From NCBI GenBank assembly GCA_024102815.1, contig JAGFJJ010000045.1, positions 85,752 to 149,751 of the forward strand: 64,000 bases of DNA, given 5' to 3'. Made by a program: the position numbers and the translations under genes. Positions 44,903-53,355 of this stretch are shown piece after piece. The DNA is from Phycisphaerae bacterium. Lineage in GTDB: Bacteria; Planctomycetota; Phycisphaerae; UBA1845. The notes beneath the pieces were generated by a model. It was not told the DNA's origin. It ran no database searches and was given only the letters and a program-made list of their open reading frames with translations. The stretch's first letter is position 1. Every line of letters starts with the position of its first letter.

Positions 44903-46864
44903 TCAAACCGGCGACTCGCCGTCTTCGGCGCTCTTGGACTGATTGGCCGGTATGGAAAGTCGGAAATGGGCGCCGCCGTATTCGGGGTCATGCCGCGCCA
45001 CGAGGTCCAGCCGGCCGCCGAGCAGCGCCGCCCAATCCCGCGCCAGGGCCAGCCCGAGCCCCAGTCCGCCCTGCGCTGCGGCTTCGGCCCCGCGCCCGCG
45101 ACGGAACGGCTTGAAGATGGAGCGAGCGTCCCCCAGCTCGATCCCGGACCCGCTGTCAATGACATCAAGATGGAGTTTGTCGCGATCGGCATGGAGTCGG
45201 ATTACGACCTTCTTCACCGCCGAGCTGCGCGTGTGGCGGCAAGCGTTGCTGATCAGCACGGCCGCGATGCGGTTGATGACATCCGCGTCCACGAAGAAGA
45301 GCCGGCCGTTCCGCAGCGCCGTCTCCGCCACGGGCTCGATGCCGAATGCGTGGCAACGCTCCTTCAGCGTCTCGCGGACCTGGCTCAGGACGCCGTCGGC
45401 GTCGACACTACGCGGATGCAGGCGCACGCGGTGGTGCTCGAGCCGGGCAAATTCCAGTACGTCCTGTACCAGCCCCGACAAGCGTAACGACTCCCGCGCG
45501 AGCGTGTCCAAGTACTGGGCACGCGATTCTTCGGGGACCAGCCCGGCCGCAAGCATGTCGGAGTACAGTCGGAACGTGGTCAGCGGCGTGCGGAGTTCAT
45601 GCGTGACGGCGTAGGCGAACTGCATGCGGCGCTCAGATATGGCGAGAAGATTCCGCACGCCCCATCCGGCGATACCCAGCACGAGGATCGCGGCGCCCCA
45701 TCCGGTCATGAGCACGCCCCCGACGTTGTCCCAGGCCGCCGCGGTCACCCCTTCCGCCGAATACGGAACTTCCAGTGTCGCGGGCAAGGACGTCAGCTTC
45801 CGCTTGCTCATTTCCGCGTCGAGCTGCACGTCGTTGGGCAGGGGAATGATGTCCACCTGGGCCCGGATCTCCGGCGGGAAGATATCGTCAATCTCCTCGA
45901 GGAGGTCGCTGCGAAGGAGATCCCAGTTCCCGATGAACCCCTGGTAAAAGGCCATGTCGTCGGCCTGTTCCACGCGGCACTCGCGAATAAACGCGAGCCG
46001 ACGACCCAGTTCCGGGGGCGTGTCCAGCCAGAAGGGAGGAGCAATGGGACCGGGGTCGATCGTCGTTTCGGTGGTACCCGCTCTCGCCGCGCCGTCGCTC
46101 TCCTCGTCGGAAGGAACCAGGTTCTTGCTGATGACGTCGAGCGACTCACACGCCGGGGGCGGCGTGTGCCGGATCTGGGCTATGCGCATGCGGTTGGTTC
46201 GATCGAAATAATCCTTGCTGACAACCTGTTTCGATCGCGGACCCTGCGGTGATTCGGTCCCGCTCGACACGAGTTCGTCCTCTTGGTTCTCGTCGAACAG
46301 GTTGCTCGCCAGCGCCTCGCGGGAATTGGCTCCCGAGATCATTCGGTCGAAATCCACATTGCACGCCATGGCCGAGAACCAGTGCCACGTGCTCCGAGCG
46401 CGTGCCTCGGCGCTGACGTCGCGACGAACGTCCTCGACGCGGACGCCGTATTCGCCTTGAAGGAGCTGGGGCGAAGTGAGTTCCCCGTTTTCGCCCGCGA
46501 AGGGCAGGTATTGAAAATAAAGCTCGATCCAGTGCAGCGAAGGGCCCTGGATCAACAGCGGAGAAGGCACCAGCACCTCCGCCGGCGTGGGTTCATTCAG
46601 GGAGCGCGATTCGATGGGCTTGACCGGATGAACCGCGGAGTAGTCCCAGAAGTCGCGATACGTCTCGGCGACCAGGATGCTGCCGATGGAGGTGGACAGC
46701 TTCCCCAGCGCCAGGCTGATCATCCGGTCGTGTTCGTCGCGGATATTGCGCTTGGCCAGTTCCAGCGTCGCCGCCGACGCCCAGGACATACCCGCCAGCA
46801 CAACGCCGATCAGCAGCGCGAACAGCACCAGGGCCGCGATCTTCCTCCGCCGAGAAGGAATCAT
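44903..46864 (-). CDS. Sensor histidine kinase with large periplasmic domain
   Basis: A 653-residue kinase. TM1 lies at about 10-32 and TM2 at about 383-404, leaving roughly 350 residues outside. The dimerisation/phosphoacceptor motif AVTHELRTPLT has His422, followed by ATP-binding boxes: ISNACRHT (N box), VIDSGSGIELGD (G1) and GGLGLGLALA (G2). No HAMP domain is visible between TM2 and His422. Its ATG/stop overlaps the OmpR regulator by four bases. The ligand is unknown; the outer domain has no domain I recognise. Confidence 0.93.
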   Translation of the reverse strand: MIPSRRRKIAALVLFALLIGVVLAGMSWASAATLELAKRNIRDEHDRMISLALGKLSTSIGSILVAETYRDFWDYSAVHPVKPIESRSLNEPTPAEVLVPSPLLIQGPSLHWIELYFQYLPFAGENGELTSPQLLQGEYGVRVEDVRRDVSAEARARSTWHWFSAMACNVDFDRMISGANSREALASNLFDENQEDELVSSGTESPQGPRSKQVVSKDYFDRTNRMRIAQIRHTPPPACESLDVISKNLVPSDEESDGAARAGTTETTIDPGPIAPPFWLDTPPELGRRLAFIRECRVEQADDMAFYQGFIGNWDLLRSDLLEEIDDIFPPEIRAQVDIIPLPNDVQLDAEMSKRKLTSLPATLEVPYSAEGVTAAAWDNVGGVLMTGWGAAILVLGIAGWGVRNLLAISERRMQFAYAVTHELRTPLTTFRLYSDMLAAGLVPEESRAQYLDTLARESLRLSGLVQDVLEFARLEHHRVRLHPRSVDADGVLSQVRETLKERCHAFGIEPVAETALRNGRLFFVDADVINRIAAVLISNACRHTRSSAVKKVVIRLHADRDKLHLDVIDSGSGIELGDARSIFKPFRRGRGAEAAAQGGLGLGLALARDWAALLGGRLDLVARHDPEYGGAHFRLSIPANQSKSAEDGESPV

Positions 46865-47607
46865 GTGACTTCGCCGGGCGTTCCTGATCCCGTGGTGACC
46901 TCGACATCCCCGCCGAGCATGTAACCCTTACCCCGCACCGTGGCGATCCACTCCGGTCCGTCCTCGTTTTCGTCACCGCGCAGCTTCTGCCGCAGGCGGG
47001 TGACGTGCATGTCGATCGCCCGCGTCTCCACAGCGCCGTCGCGGATGCCCCACACGGCGGCCAGCAATTCCTCCCGAGACACGGCGCGTCCGGCATGCGC
47101 GGCAAGGCGCTCGAGGATCGCCGCTTCCATCTCCGAGAGCACCGCGCGACGCTCTTCACCGATTCGAATCTCGCGCCGTCCGCAGTCGGCGATCGTCTCA
47201 CCCAGGCGGATGGCGACAACCGGCTCAGGGCGCTCCGGGCTGCGCCGCAGTACGGCGTCCACGCGGGCCAGAAGCTCGCGGGCCGAGAAAGGCTTGATGA
47301 CATAGTCGTCGGCTCCGCCGCGCAGCCCACGCACGCGATCGTCTTCCGACCCTCGCGCCGTGAGAATGATCACCGGCAGCGACGGACGCGATCGGCGAAG
47401 GTCGTTGAGTACGTCGAGCCCGTCCATGCGCGGGAGCAGCAGATCGAGCAAGACGAGGTCCACATCACCGCGCTTGGATTCGGCCAGCCCGGTGACACCG
47501 TCGCCGGCCTCTACCACGTTGAACCCCGCCATCCGCAGCGTGTCCGCCACGCCGCGTCGAATGGCTTCCTCATCCTCAACCACCACCACGGTTCGTTTAT
47601 GGGTCAT
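46861..47607 (-). CDS. OmpR-family response regulator
   Basis: The 248-residue protein has a receiver domain with VVVVEDEEAIRRG and the phosphorylated Asp55 in LVLLDLLLPRMDG, VIILTARGSEDDRV and YVIKPFSARELLARV. The C-terminal winged helix ends EDGPEWIATVRGKGYML, typical of OmpR DNA-binding domains. I prefer the ATG at 47607, with GGGG at nine bases, over the ATG at 47616. It forms an operon with the histidine kinase; a weak -10 TACAAT lies on the minus strand about 65 bases upstream of the start. Confidence 0.94.
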   Translation of the reverse strand: MTHKRTVVVVEDEEAIRRGVADTLRMAGFNVVEAGDGVTGLAESKRGDVDLVLLDLLLPRMDGLDVLNDLRRSRPSLPVIILTARGSEDDRVRGLRGGADDYVIKPFSARELLARVDAVLRRSPERPEPVVAIRLGETIADCGRREIRIGEERRAVLSEMEAAILERLAAHAGRAVSREELLAAVWGIRDGAVETRAIDMHVTRLRQKLRGDENEDGPEWIATVRGKGYMLGGDVEVTTGSGTPGEVT

Positions 47608-47738
47608 GACCGGCATCCCCTGGTTCTGGACAACCCACGCCCTGCGGCGTTCAGATCGTCCCGACTTGTTACATTGTACCCCTTTGTCGACGGTCAGGTA
47701 GGTTGTTCTATTTTCGTGCAGCAGTTGTTAAAGCGTCG

Positions 47739-48131
47739 TTACAACTGCTTCAGGCCTTCGTGGCTGGATGGGCGGGAGGAGAGCCGTGCCCCCAGAAGGC
47801 CCAGAATGGCACCCGCAAGGTCGGCCAACCAGTCCAGAACGCTCGGTGTGCGGTCCACGAAGCCTTGCGACCACTCGTCGAAGACCCCGTACACGGCCAC
47901 GATGAGAAAGCAGGTAAAGTACGTCCGGACTGAATATCCCCGCCGTGTACCCGCCAGGAATCGCACCAGGAGAAACGCCAGTCCCGCGTACATCGCGGCG
48001 TGTATCGGCTTGTCGAAGAGCCACGTGGTCGGCACCGTCCCCGGTGCCAGCGGTGTGTGCGTGAGGACGAAGATGAGCAACCAGTAACCGGCCAGCAGTC
48101 GGGAGATGAGCGCTGATCGGCGAGGGCTCAT
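47739..48131 (-). CDS. VanZ-like membrane protein
   Basis: The 130-residue protein has four hydrophobic segments. Conserved VanZ features are DKPIHAAMYAGLAFLL in the second helix and FDEWSQGFVDRTPSVLDWLADLAGA near the end, read in parts. VanZ homologues are associated with glycopeptide tolerance, but most are of unknown function. Its ATG overlaps the ParA stop (48128-48131), so the two are translationally coupled, an unusual pairing. Confidence 0.85.
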   Translation of the reverse strand: MSPRRSALISRLLAGYWLLIFVLTHTPLAPGTVPTTWLFDKPIHAAMYAGLAFLLVRFLAGTRRGYSVRTYFTCFLIVAVYGVFDEWSQGFVDRTPSVLDWLADLAGAILGLLGARLSSRPSSHEGLKQL

Positions 48132-49078
48132 ACGGCTACGGCACTGACGTGGTCCGAATCGGACGCCTGCCCCGAGGACGACGGTCGATGCGCACCGGAC
48201 GGCGGGATACGCGGGCTGCTCTGTGACGGCGCCGCTTCGCCTTCCGATTGCGGCTGCGGTTTCTCGCACAGCGAAGCCAGCGCGGGCTGAACTTCCACGC
48301 CGAACATCTCTTCGCAGAGCGCGGCGTAGTCCGTCGCGCCGTTGCTCTTGGGAGCGTAGTCAAAGACGGTCTGTCCGAAGCTGGCCGACTCCGCCAGCTT
48401 GATATTGCGGCGAATGCGCGCTTCAAACAGTCGCGCCCCGGCCCAGGGCTGGTCCGTGCCCCGCGCCGCTTCGAGAAATCCGGAGAGGTCTTCGACGACT
48501 TCGCCGGCGTGCCGCGTTCCGGCGTCGTGCATGCACAAGACAACCCCGTGGACCGTGAGCCGGGGGTTCAGACGCTGCCGCACCAGTGCAACCGTCTCGA
48601 AGAGCTTGCCCAGACCCTGCAGCGCCAGGAACTGCGCCTGGAGCGGGATGAGCACCTCATCGCAGGCCACGAGGGCATTCACAGTCAGCACGCCCAGCGA
48701 TGGCGGACAATCCACCAGCAGGACGTCGAATCGATCCTCCAGCGAAGCCAGGGCCTCGCGCAGAACCAGCTCCCGCCCGGGAACGCTGATCAGCTCGGCC
48801 TCGGCCCCGGCCAGATCGACATCCGCCGGCAGGACATGCACGTTGTCTCTCGCAGCCACGATGCCTTCGGCCGCGCCGCTTCCGGCGACGATCACGTCAT
48901 ACACCGTGACCTGCCCCTCCGCGATGTCCACGCCGAAATGCAGGGAGAGGTGTCCCTGGGGATCAAGGTCCACGAGGAGCACACGCTTGCCGGCCAGCGC
49001 CAGTGCGGCGCCGACGTGCACCGTGGTCGTGGTCTTGCCCACTCCGCCTTTCTGGTTGATCACGGCAATTCGTTGCAT
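48128..49078 (-). CDS. ParA/Soj-like ATPase
   Basis: A 316-residue deviant Walker-A ATPase: IAVINQKGGVGKTTTT at the start (KGGVGKT), VLLVDLDPQGHLS (Walker A'), VLLVDCPPSLGVL (Walker B) and FLALQGLGKL. The last 40 or so residues are low-complexity Ser/Gln/Pro-rich. No ParB lies next to it, so it may position another cargo than the chromosome, or be the chromosomal ParA with ParB elsewhere. A promoter with TTTACA and TATATT lies 86-113 bases upstream. Confidence 0.92.
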   Translation of the reverse strand: MQRIAVINQKGGVGKTTTTVHVGAALALAGKRVLLVDLDPQGHLSLHFGVDIAEGQVTVYDVIVAGSGAAEGIVAARDNVHVLPADVDLAGAEAELISVPGRELVLREALASLEDRFDVLLVDCPPSLGVLTVNALVACDEVLIPLQAQFLALQGLGKLFETVALVRQRLNPRLTVHGVVLCMHDAGTRHAGEVVEDLSGFLEAARGTDQPWAGARLFEARIRRNIKLAESASFGQTVFDYAPKSNGATDYAALCEEMFGVEVQPALASLCEKPQPQSEGEAAPSQSSPRIPPSGAHRPSSSGQASDSDHVSAVAV

Positions 49079-49163
49079 CGGTCCTCCCTTACCGATCGAG
49101 CCGGCTCATGACGGGCCCGGAAGTGTCGATGGAGCCTCCGCTTCCCTGATGTTGCCTGTCCCC

Positions 49164-49191
49164 AATATACGCCCCTCGGCAGGGCTGTAAA
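49164..49191 (-). promoter_or_regulatory. Candidate promoter of parA-vanZ
   Basis: On the minus strand the -35 TTTACA (49186-49191), a 16-base spacer and the -10 TATATT (49164-49169) point at parA, whose start is at 49078. Each box is one mismatch from consensus. Confidence 0.65.
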
Positions 49192-49202
49192 AGCCCAATG
49201 GC

Positions 49203-50006
49203 TCAGGAATCCCCGGGGCGGAGCTCGAAGATGCGCCCCTTGATCGCGCGTCCGCTCACGCCGACGGCCGATTGCTCGAGCGTACGCACGACATAACCTT
49301 CCCGTTCGGCGAGTTGCGCGAATCGGTCGGCCACGCCGCGGTAGGGGTCGCCGAGCAGGGCGACGCCGCCGGGAACGAGCAACCCGCGAATGCAGCGCAA
49401 GATGGGGACGTGATCAACGAGCTGGTAGAGGATGTCGGCTCCGAATACCCGCTCGAAACCTCGATCTTCGGGCGGTGAGCGCCAGTCGAGCGGCGCGTAG
49501 CCTTCCAGCGTAAGATGATTCCGCGAAGCGTTATACGCCGCGAATTGCAGCGCCAGCTCATCGTGGTCCGCGGCGACGACACGCCATCCCTTCAGGGTGG
49601 CAATCATCGCCACGAGCGCCAACCCGCAGCCCAGTTCCAGCGCCCGGCGACGATCACCGCTCGGCTGGGCCGCGACGTATTCCCCCAACAGATGCGCCGC
49701 GGGCCAGAGTTCCACGCCGTACGGGGCCATGTCCTGTTCTTCGAACTTGCGGGCGAAGTCCGGCTCTTCAAGAAGGTCGGCCGCGTCGCGGAATCGCGAG
49801 AGCTCGAACTCATGTCCCGCACACCGGAATCGATCGGTTTGGATCGGGTACGAGCGGAAGTACGGCACGCCTTCGCGCCATTCGATGGGCGGGGCTTCGA
49901 GAATCGTGCGAGTATCGAGCGCGTTCGTAATCCGAAGAACTCCCCTCGACGACGGGCGAAACGGGGCGACCGAGTCTATGGTTCGATGCCGGCGAGGATG
50001 CGGCAC
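49203..50006 (-). CDS. Class I SAM-dependent methyltransferase (METTL/Nicotinamide-type)
   Basis: A protein of about 267 residues with a Rossmann domain: ALELGCGLALVAM (motif I), VVAADHDELAL (acidic loop), FERVFGADILYQ (post-motif) and VLLGDPYRG-like VALLGDPYRG. The N-terminal PYGVELWPAAHLLG block resembles METTL21/EFM-like and ETFB lysine methyltransferases. The last 30 bases overlap the DacB coding end; no better start is visible. Target may be protein lysine; this is inference from the family. Confidence 0.75.
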   Translation of the reverse strand: MPHPRRHRTIDSVAPFRPSSRGVLRITNALDTRTILEAPPIEWREGVPYFRSYPIQTDRFRCAGHEFELSRFRDAADLLEEPDFARKFEEQDMAPYGVELWPAAHLLGEYVAAQPSGDRRRALELGCGLALVAMIATLKGWRVVAADHDELALQFAAYNASRNHLTLEGYAPLDWRSPPEDRGFERVFGADILYQLVDHVPILRCIRGLLVPGGVALLGDPYRGVADRFAQLAEREGYVVRTLEQSAVGVSGRAIKGRIFELRPGDS

Positions 50007-51637
50007 ACGTTGTCCTGAATGGCCTTGTAAGGCCGGCTTGACCCCGGGTAGCCGTTGAACATCAGGGCGAACGCGTACTCTGACCCGTCTGCCCCCGAGA
50101 CGAATCCGCTCAGCGTGCTGATGCCCGTCATGGTCCCCGTCTTGGCGTGTACGGAATCGGAGGCATCCCTCATGCGCTTCCTGAGCGACCCTTGTTCGCC
50201 CGGTTCAGCCAGGCTGTCGCGGAAGATCTCCCCGCCGGGCAGCGAACGAGTCCAGCGGTGGACCTCCACCAACTGGCGGGCGGTACAGCGGTTGTTGCGA
50301 CTCAGTCCCGAGCCGTCGTCAATGACAAGGCCTTGCGTGTGGATCCCCGCGTTTCCCAGAATCGCCAGCACCTCGGCCGCGCCGTTTCGCCATCCGCCAC
50401 GCGGCAGCAGCGCGCCTTCGCACGTCTTCGCCTCAAATCCCAGGCGCTTCAGCAGACACTCGGCGAAGAGATTCTGACTGTCGGTTCCCGTGCGGTGCAG
50501 CACGTCCGCCAGCGGCGTGCGATTCGCGGCCAGCACCGTCAGGTTCGACGGAATCCCGCCCTTGTCGTCCCGCGCCTGCTCGACGCGTATCTCCTCCGGG
50601 ATCTGAACGCCATGCTCCACGAGCACGTTTCGCAGCACGTCGGCGGCCAGCATCGGCGGCTGCGGATAAGAAACGGGCGGGAAAGGCCAATCCCGGCGGC
50701 ACCGCCCGCGGATGAAATACCGGTCGGTCCCCGCGGGGTGATGAAGAATGGGATCGGCGTGCTTGCTGGAAATGCAGCGATTGACAATGTCCACCCGGGT
50801 CGTCGCGGGGTTGATCTTCACCAGGCACGGGCGACCCTCTTCCGCCGCCGGCGAGACGCTGATCTCCAGGCAGTTGTTCGCGAAATTGAGCCCGCTGACC
50901 GGCGCGGAGTACCACTTCCCGAGGTCCTCCTCCTCCCAGCTCGTGTGCACGTACTCGCCGTCGAAAATGGTCTCATCGGCAACCAGCCCGCCCGGGAAGC
51001 TCGTCTTTCCCGAGGAGACAACCGCCTGCGCCCATCGATCGAAAACAGAGGTGCCGTTTTCGCCACGGGCCTTGGCGAGTTTCTCGTCGCCCAAGGCCGG
51101 GTCGCCCCCGCCGATCAGGAAGAGCTTGTTTCCGTCGGTCGCGAGAACCGTGTCGAAAGTAAACTCCGGCCCGAATCGCGCCAGCGCCGCACCCATGACG
51201 AACACCTTCGCGTTGCTGGCCGGAATCAGCGGCGCATCGGCGTCATGTTCGAAGACGACCTCGTTGGTCTTGAGATTGACGATGTACGCGGATGCAGCCG
51301 TCTGGGGATGGGGCAGCGGACTCAGCGCCTCGGCAATGCGATCGGCCAGTGCCGGCTCGGCCTTGGTGGGGGCGGCGAGAACCAGCACGAATCCCACCAC
51401 GAGCACAGCCGCCGTTCTTCTCCCACCGCGCAGCGTCCGCCGTGCGGACCATCTTCCTCCATGTAGGGTGCATCCCTGATGCACCTGACTTCGTTGCGTA
51501 TGTCCCCGAAGCACCATCTGGCGTGCTTCTGGAGTTCGTAGGGTCCGCCGTGCGGACCAATCTGCCAGCCGCGCGGCTTCAGCCCGCGCGATTCTGGATA
51601 AGTTCGACAAGTTCTCGGTGAATCCCAACGGCTTCAT
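49976..51637 (-). CDS. dacB: D-alanyl-D-alanine carboxypeptidase/endopeptidase PBP4 (DacB) with repeat-derived N-terminus
   Basis: The protein is about 553 residues from ATG 51637. The catalytic S-x2-K is SNAK (LIPASNAKVFV), SxN is SRN (GSGLSRNNRC) and KTG is AKTGTMTG, defining PBP4. The insertion domain with its disulfide-type region lies between. The signal peptide (AAVLVVGFVLVLAAPTKA) is preceded by about 70 residues encoded by five palindromic repeats (51435-51590). GGAAAGG lies before ATG 51637; a shorter start would skip the repeat, so the true N-terminus is open. It trims or cross-links peptidoglycan in the periplasm. Confidence 0.88.
   Translation of the reverse strand: MKPLGFTENLSNLSRIARAEAARLADWSARRTLRTPEARQMVLRGHTQRSQVHQGCTLHGGRWSARRTLRGGRRTAAVLVVGFVLVLAAPTKAEPALADRIAEALSPLPHPQTAASAYIVNLKTNEVVFEHDADAPLIPASNAKVFVMGAALARFGPEFTFDTVLATDGNKLFLIGGGDPALGDEKLAKARGENGTSVFDRWAQAVVSSGKTSFPGGLVADETIFDGEYVHTSWEEEDLGKWYSAPVSGLNFANNCLEISVSPAAEEGRPCLVKINPATTRVDIVNRCISSKHADPILHHPAGTDRYFIRGRCRRDWPFPPVSYPQPPMLAADVLRNVLVEHGVQIPEEIRVEQARDDKGGIPSNLTVLAANRTPLADVLHRTGTDSQNLFAECLLKRLGFEAKTCEGALLPRGGWRNGAAEVLAILGNAGIHTQGLVIDDGSGLSRNNRCTARQLVEVHRWTRSLPGGEIFRDSLAEPGEQGSLRKRMRDASDSVHAKTGTMTGISTLSGFVSGADGSEYAFALMFNGYPGSSRPYKAIQDNVCRILAGIEP
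51435..51590. repeat. Five tandemly placed palindromic elements at the start of dacB
   Basis: From left: GTCCGCCGTGCGGAC (51435-51449), GGTGCATCCCTGATGCACC (51467-51485), an element starting GAAGCACCATCTGGCG and ending in CTTC (51508-51529), GGTCCGCCGTGCGGACC (51541-51557, one base differs at the edge) and one built on CGCGCGGCTTCAGCCCGCGC (51570-51589). Each is a near-perfect inverted repeat. They read through in frame as the N-terminus of DacB. The first and fourth are identical in their 15-base core. Confidence 0.85.
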
Positions 51638-51672
51638 GAAATCCTTTCCGATCCTCCGACAAGTCCATCCGA

Positions 51673-52191
51673 TCAAGCGAACCACTCCACCAGTGCTTCA
51701 ACGATCGTCTCTGCCCCGACCAATGCACAAATCAGGAACAACAGCAGACCTCCGATAAGAGCGAACCCGGCGATTCGAACCCCAGTCGATTCCCGGGGAA
51801 CTCTGATCGGCTTGCCCGCGACCGGCATCCGGTACAGACGCCACTTCTTGATTCGCTCCTGTGCCTTCGGAGGGAATTTCTCCACGGATTCAAGGTAGCA
51901 GGTTCGAGGCAACTGCGCGGCAATCGTTCTTGGGTCCGGTCCCGCACTATGCACGAACGCTTCAATGGTCCTTTCGGCCTCATCACCCTCGACATCCGAT
52001 AGCAGCCAATACCGTCCGGCTTCCAGCGGGTCTTTCATCTCCAGCGAGATTTCCCCCAGGCGCCGCAGCACGGCCGGGTCGTAGCCGCAGGTCGCAAGAT
52101 ACGATCCGAGCCGCCGTCGCGCCGACCCGAAGTCGCCGCGCCGCACGTCGTGCTCGACGCGGTCGAACACTGTTTCCTTGCTGGTTTCCAC
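51673..52191 (-). CDS. DUF6584 family membrane-anchored protein
   Basis: The 172-residue protein starts with a helical DFGSARRRLGSYLA-type repeat (two TPR-like helices), continues with AVLRRLGEISLEMKDPLEAGRYW, read in parts, and ends in one hydrophobic helix (IAGFALIGGLLLFLICALV). This resembles the DUF6584 family, whose function is unknown. It precedes dacB on the same strand by a short gap. Confidence in the family name is moderate. Confidence 0.7.
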   Translation of the reverse strand: METSKETVFDRVEHDVRRGDFGSARRRLGSYLATCGYDPAVLRRLGEISLEMKDPLEAGRYWLLSDVEGDEAERTIEAFVHSAGPDPRTIAAQLPRTCYLESVEKFPPKAQERIKKWRLYRMPVAGKPIRVPRESTGVRIAGFALIGGLLLFLICALVGAETIVEALVEWFA

Positions 52192-52224
52192 GGACCGGTT
52201 CCGTCAAGAATCCCCGCCCCGTGC

Positions 52225-53016
52225 TTACCGTATCGGCTCGGCCTGTGAAATGGCAAGAGCGCCCTTCGGCGACTCGTCCGCGATAATGAAGATTTCGTCA
52301 AGAGGAGAAGTCGTTGCCAGAAACGGCTCACCGGCCAGACGCCGGAACTCCTCCATGAGCTCAACCCCTTTTGTTCCCTTATCCCCTGCGGGGATTCGAA
52401 CCGCCCGCACTCTCCGCCCCAGGCTCGCGATCCACTCTCCGGCCGGGCTCAAGCGCGAAACCAGCGCCGTGTCGATCGCCGCCCCGACGGCCCATGAGCC
52501 CGCGTCATCAATCAAATCCGCCATCTCCACCGGCGAAAGCAGTTGGCTACCCGAACAGGCTTCCAGCGCCACGGCAACGCCCGCCCGCTCCGCATCGCGG
52601 CGAACGCCTTGCAGCAGCTTGCCCGCGAAGTCCAGCGCCTCGCGGTAGGACGATCCTGCCGACCCCGTCTGCGAACCGGCCAGCGCCGGCAGTGCAAGAT
52701 TGAACACACCAACCTGTGCGCCCCACAGCCGCTCCAGCACCGCGCGAACATCGTCGATCGCCTGCCCAACGGATCGTGCCGCCAGTCGACCGCGAATCGC
52801 CCGAGCGGCCGCGAACGCGTCGCCATCGACCGCGATCTGCGACAACGCACCGCCAATCGATTCGAACGGGCCAAGATCGAGCTCCAGCCCGTCAAATCCA
52901 CTGGCGCGAGCGTCCTCCTCAGCGGCCTCCAGCGCGCGGCGCAGGCTCGATTCCCCAGCGTCGGAGTCCATCCGAGCAGATCGCAGCGTGATCAGCGGCA
53001 ACGTTCTTACCTCCAT
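52225..53016 (-). CDS. TIM-barrel sugar isomerase-like protein (xylose isomerase/AP endonuclease 2 fold)
   Basis: The protein is about 263 residues. Strand-loop motifs of the xylose-isomerase-like barrel are visible: GFDGLELDLG early, VGVFNLALPA mid-chain, GVAVALEACSGSQLL for a metal-ligand Glu region, and WAVGAAIDTALVSR. The usual His/Asp metal set is not clear, so activity is uncertain. It lies convergent-to-divergent with mutL at its start, and on the same strand as DUF6584, with a 33-base gap. Start at the ATG 53016; a GTG at 53028 is also possible. Confidence 0.6.
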   Translation of the reverse strand: MEVRTLPLITLRSARMDSDAGESSLRRALEAAEEDARASGFDGLELDLGPFESIGGALSQIAVDGDAFAAARAIRGRLAARSVGQAIDDVRAVLERLWGAQVGVFNLALPALAGSQTGSAGSSYREALDFAGKLLQGVRRDAERAGVAVALEACSGSQLLSPVEMADLIDDAGSWAVGAAIDTALVSRLSPAGEWIASLGRRVRAVRIPAGDKGTKGVELMEEFRRLAGEPFLATTSPLDEIFIIADESPKGALAISQAEPIR

Positions 53017-53131
53017 CCGGCGAGCCACGACTCGACCTGTGATATCGCTGTTTCAGTCATGCCGTCTCCAACCACCTGCCAACCGTGCCTCGCTCCACCC
53101 TCGTGCGACGACGCATTCAAACCTGGGTGTT

Positions 53132-53216
53132 GGGTGCCATGCTCAAGCCCGGCGCAGCCGGGCGCCGGCATGTCTTCCGTGGTGCATGGCGGCGCTTCGC
53201 TTGGCCATGCCACCCT
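53132..53216. repeat. Two palindromic elements upstream of mutL
   Basis: The first (53132-53175) has the core AGCCCGGCGCAGCCGGGC; the second (53179-53216) pairs GCATGGCGGCGCTTCGCT with a matching TTGGCCATGCCACC side. Both lie in the divergent gap between the TIM-barrel gene and mutL, and were read as an open frame upstream of MutL; I do not consider that part coding. Confidence 0.6.
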
Positions 53217-53355
53217 AGGATTAGGCTGCGTCGGAGCAGTCGTTTTGCCCGCTCCTTGGGCCACAAGTATACTCGCCTTCAGTTCGGCCTCGACCGCCGG
53301 TCCTCGCCGCGTGGCGCCCGCGAGTCGTTCCCATTCTCCGAGTGAAACCGCCACC

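Noticed and set aside
52390..52405. A GGGGATTCGAACC stretch like the T-arm of a tRNA on the minus strand
   Set aside because: No acceptor, anticodon or D-arm can be assembled around it, and it lies inside the TIM-barrel coding sequence.
52543..53355. Long open frame upstream of MutL, in frame with it
   Set aside because: It is antisense to the TIM-barrel gene and then runs through palindromic repeats; MutL homology starts at the GTG at 53356.
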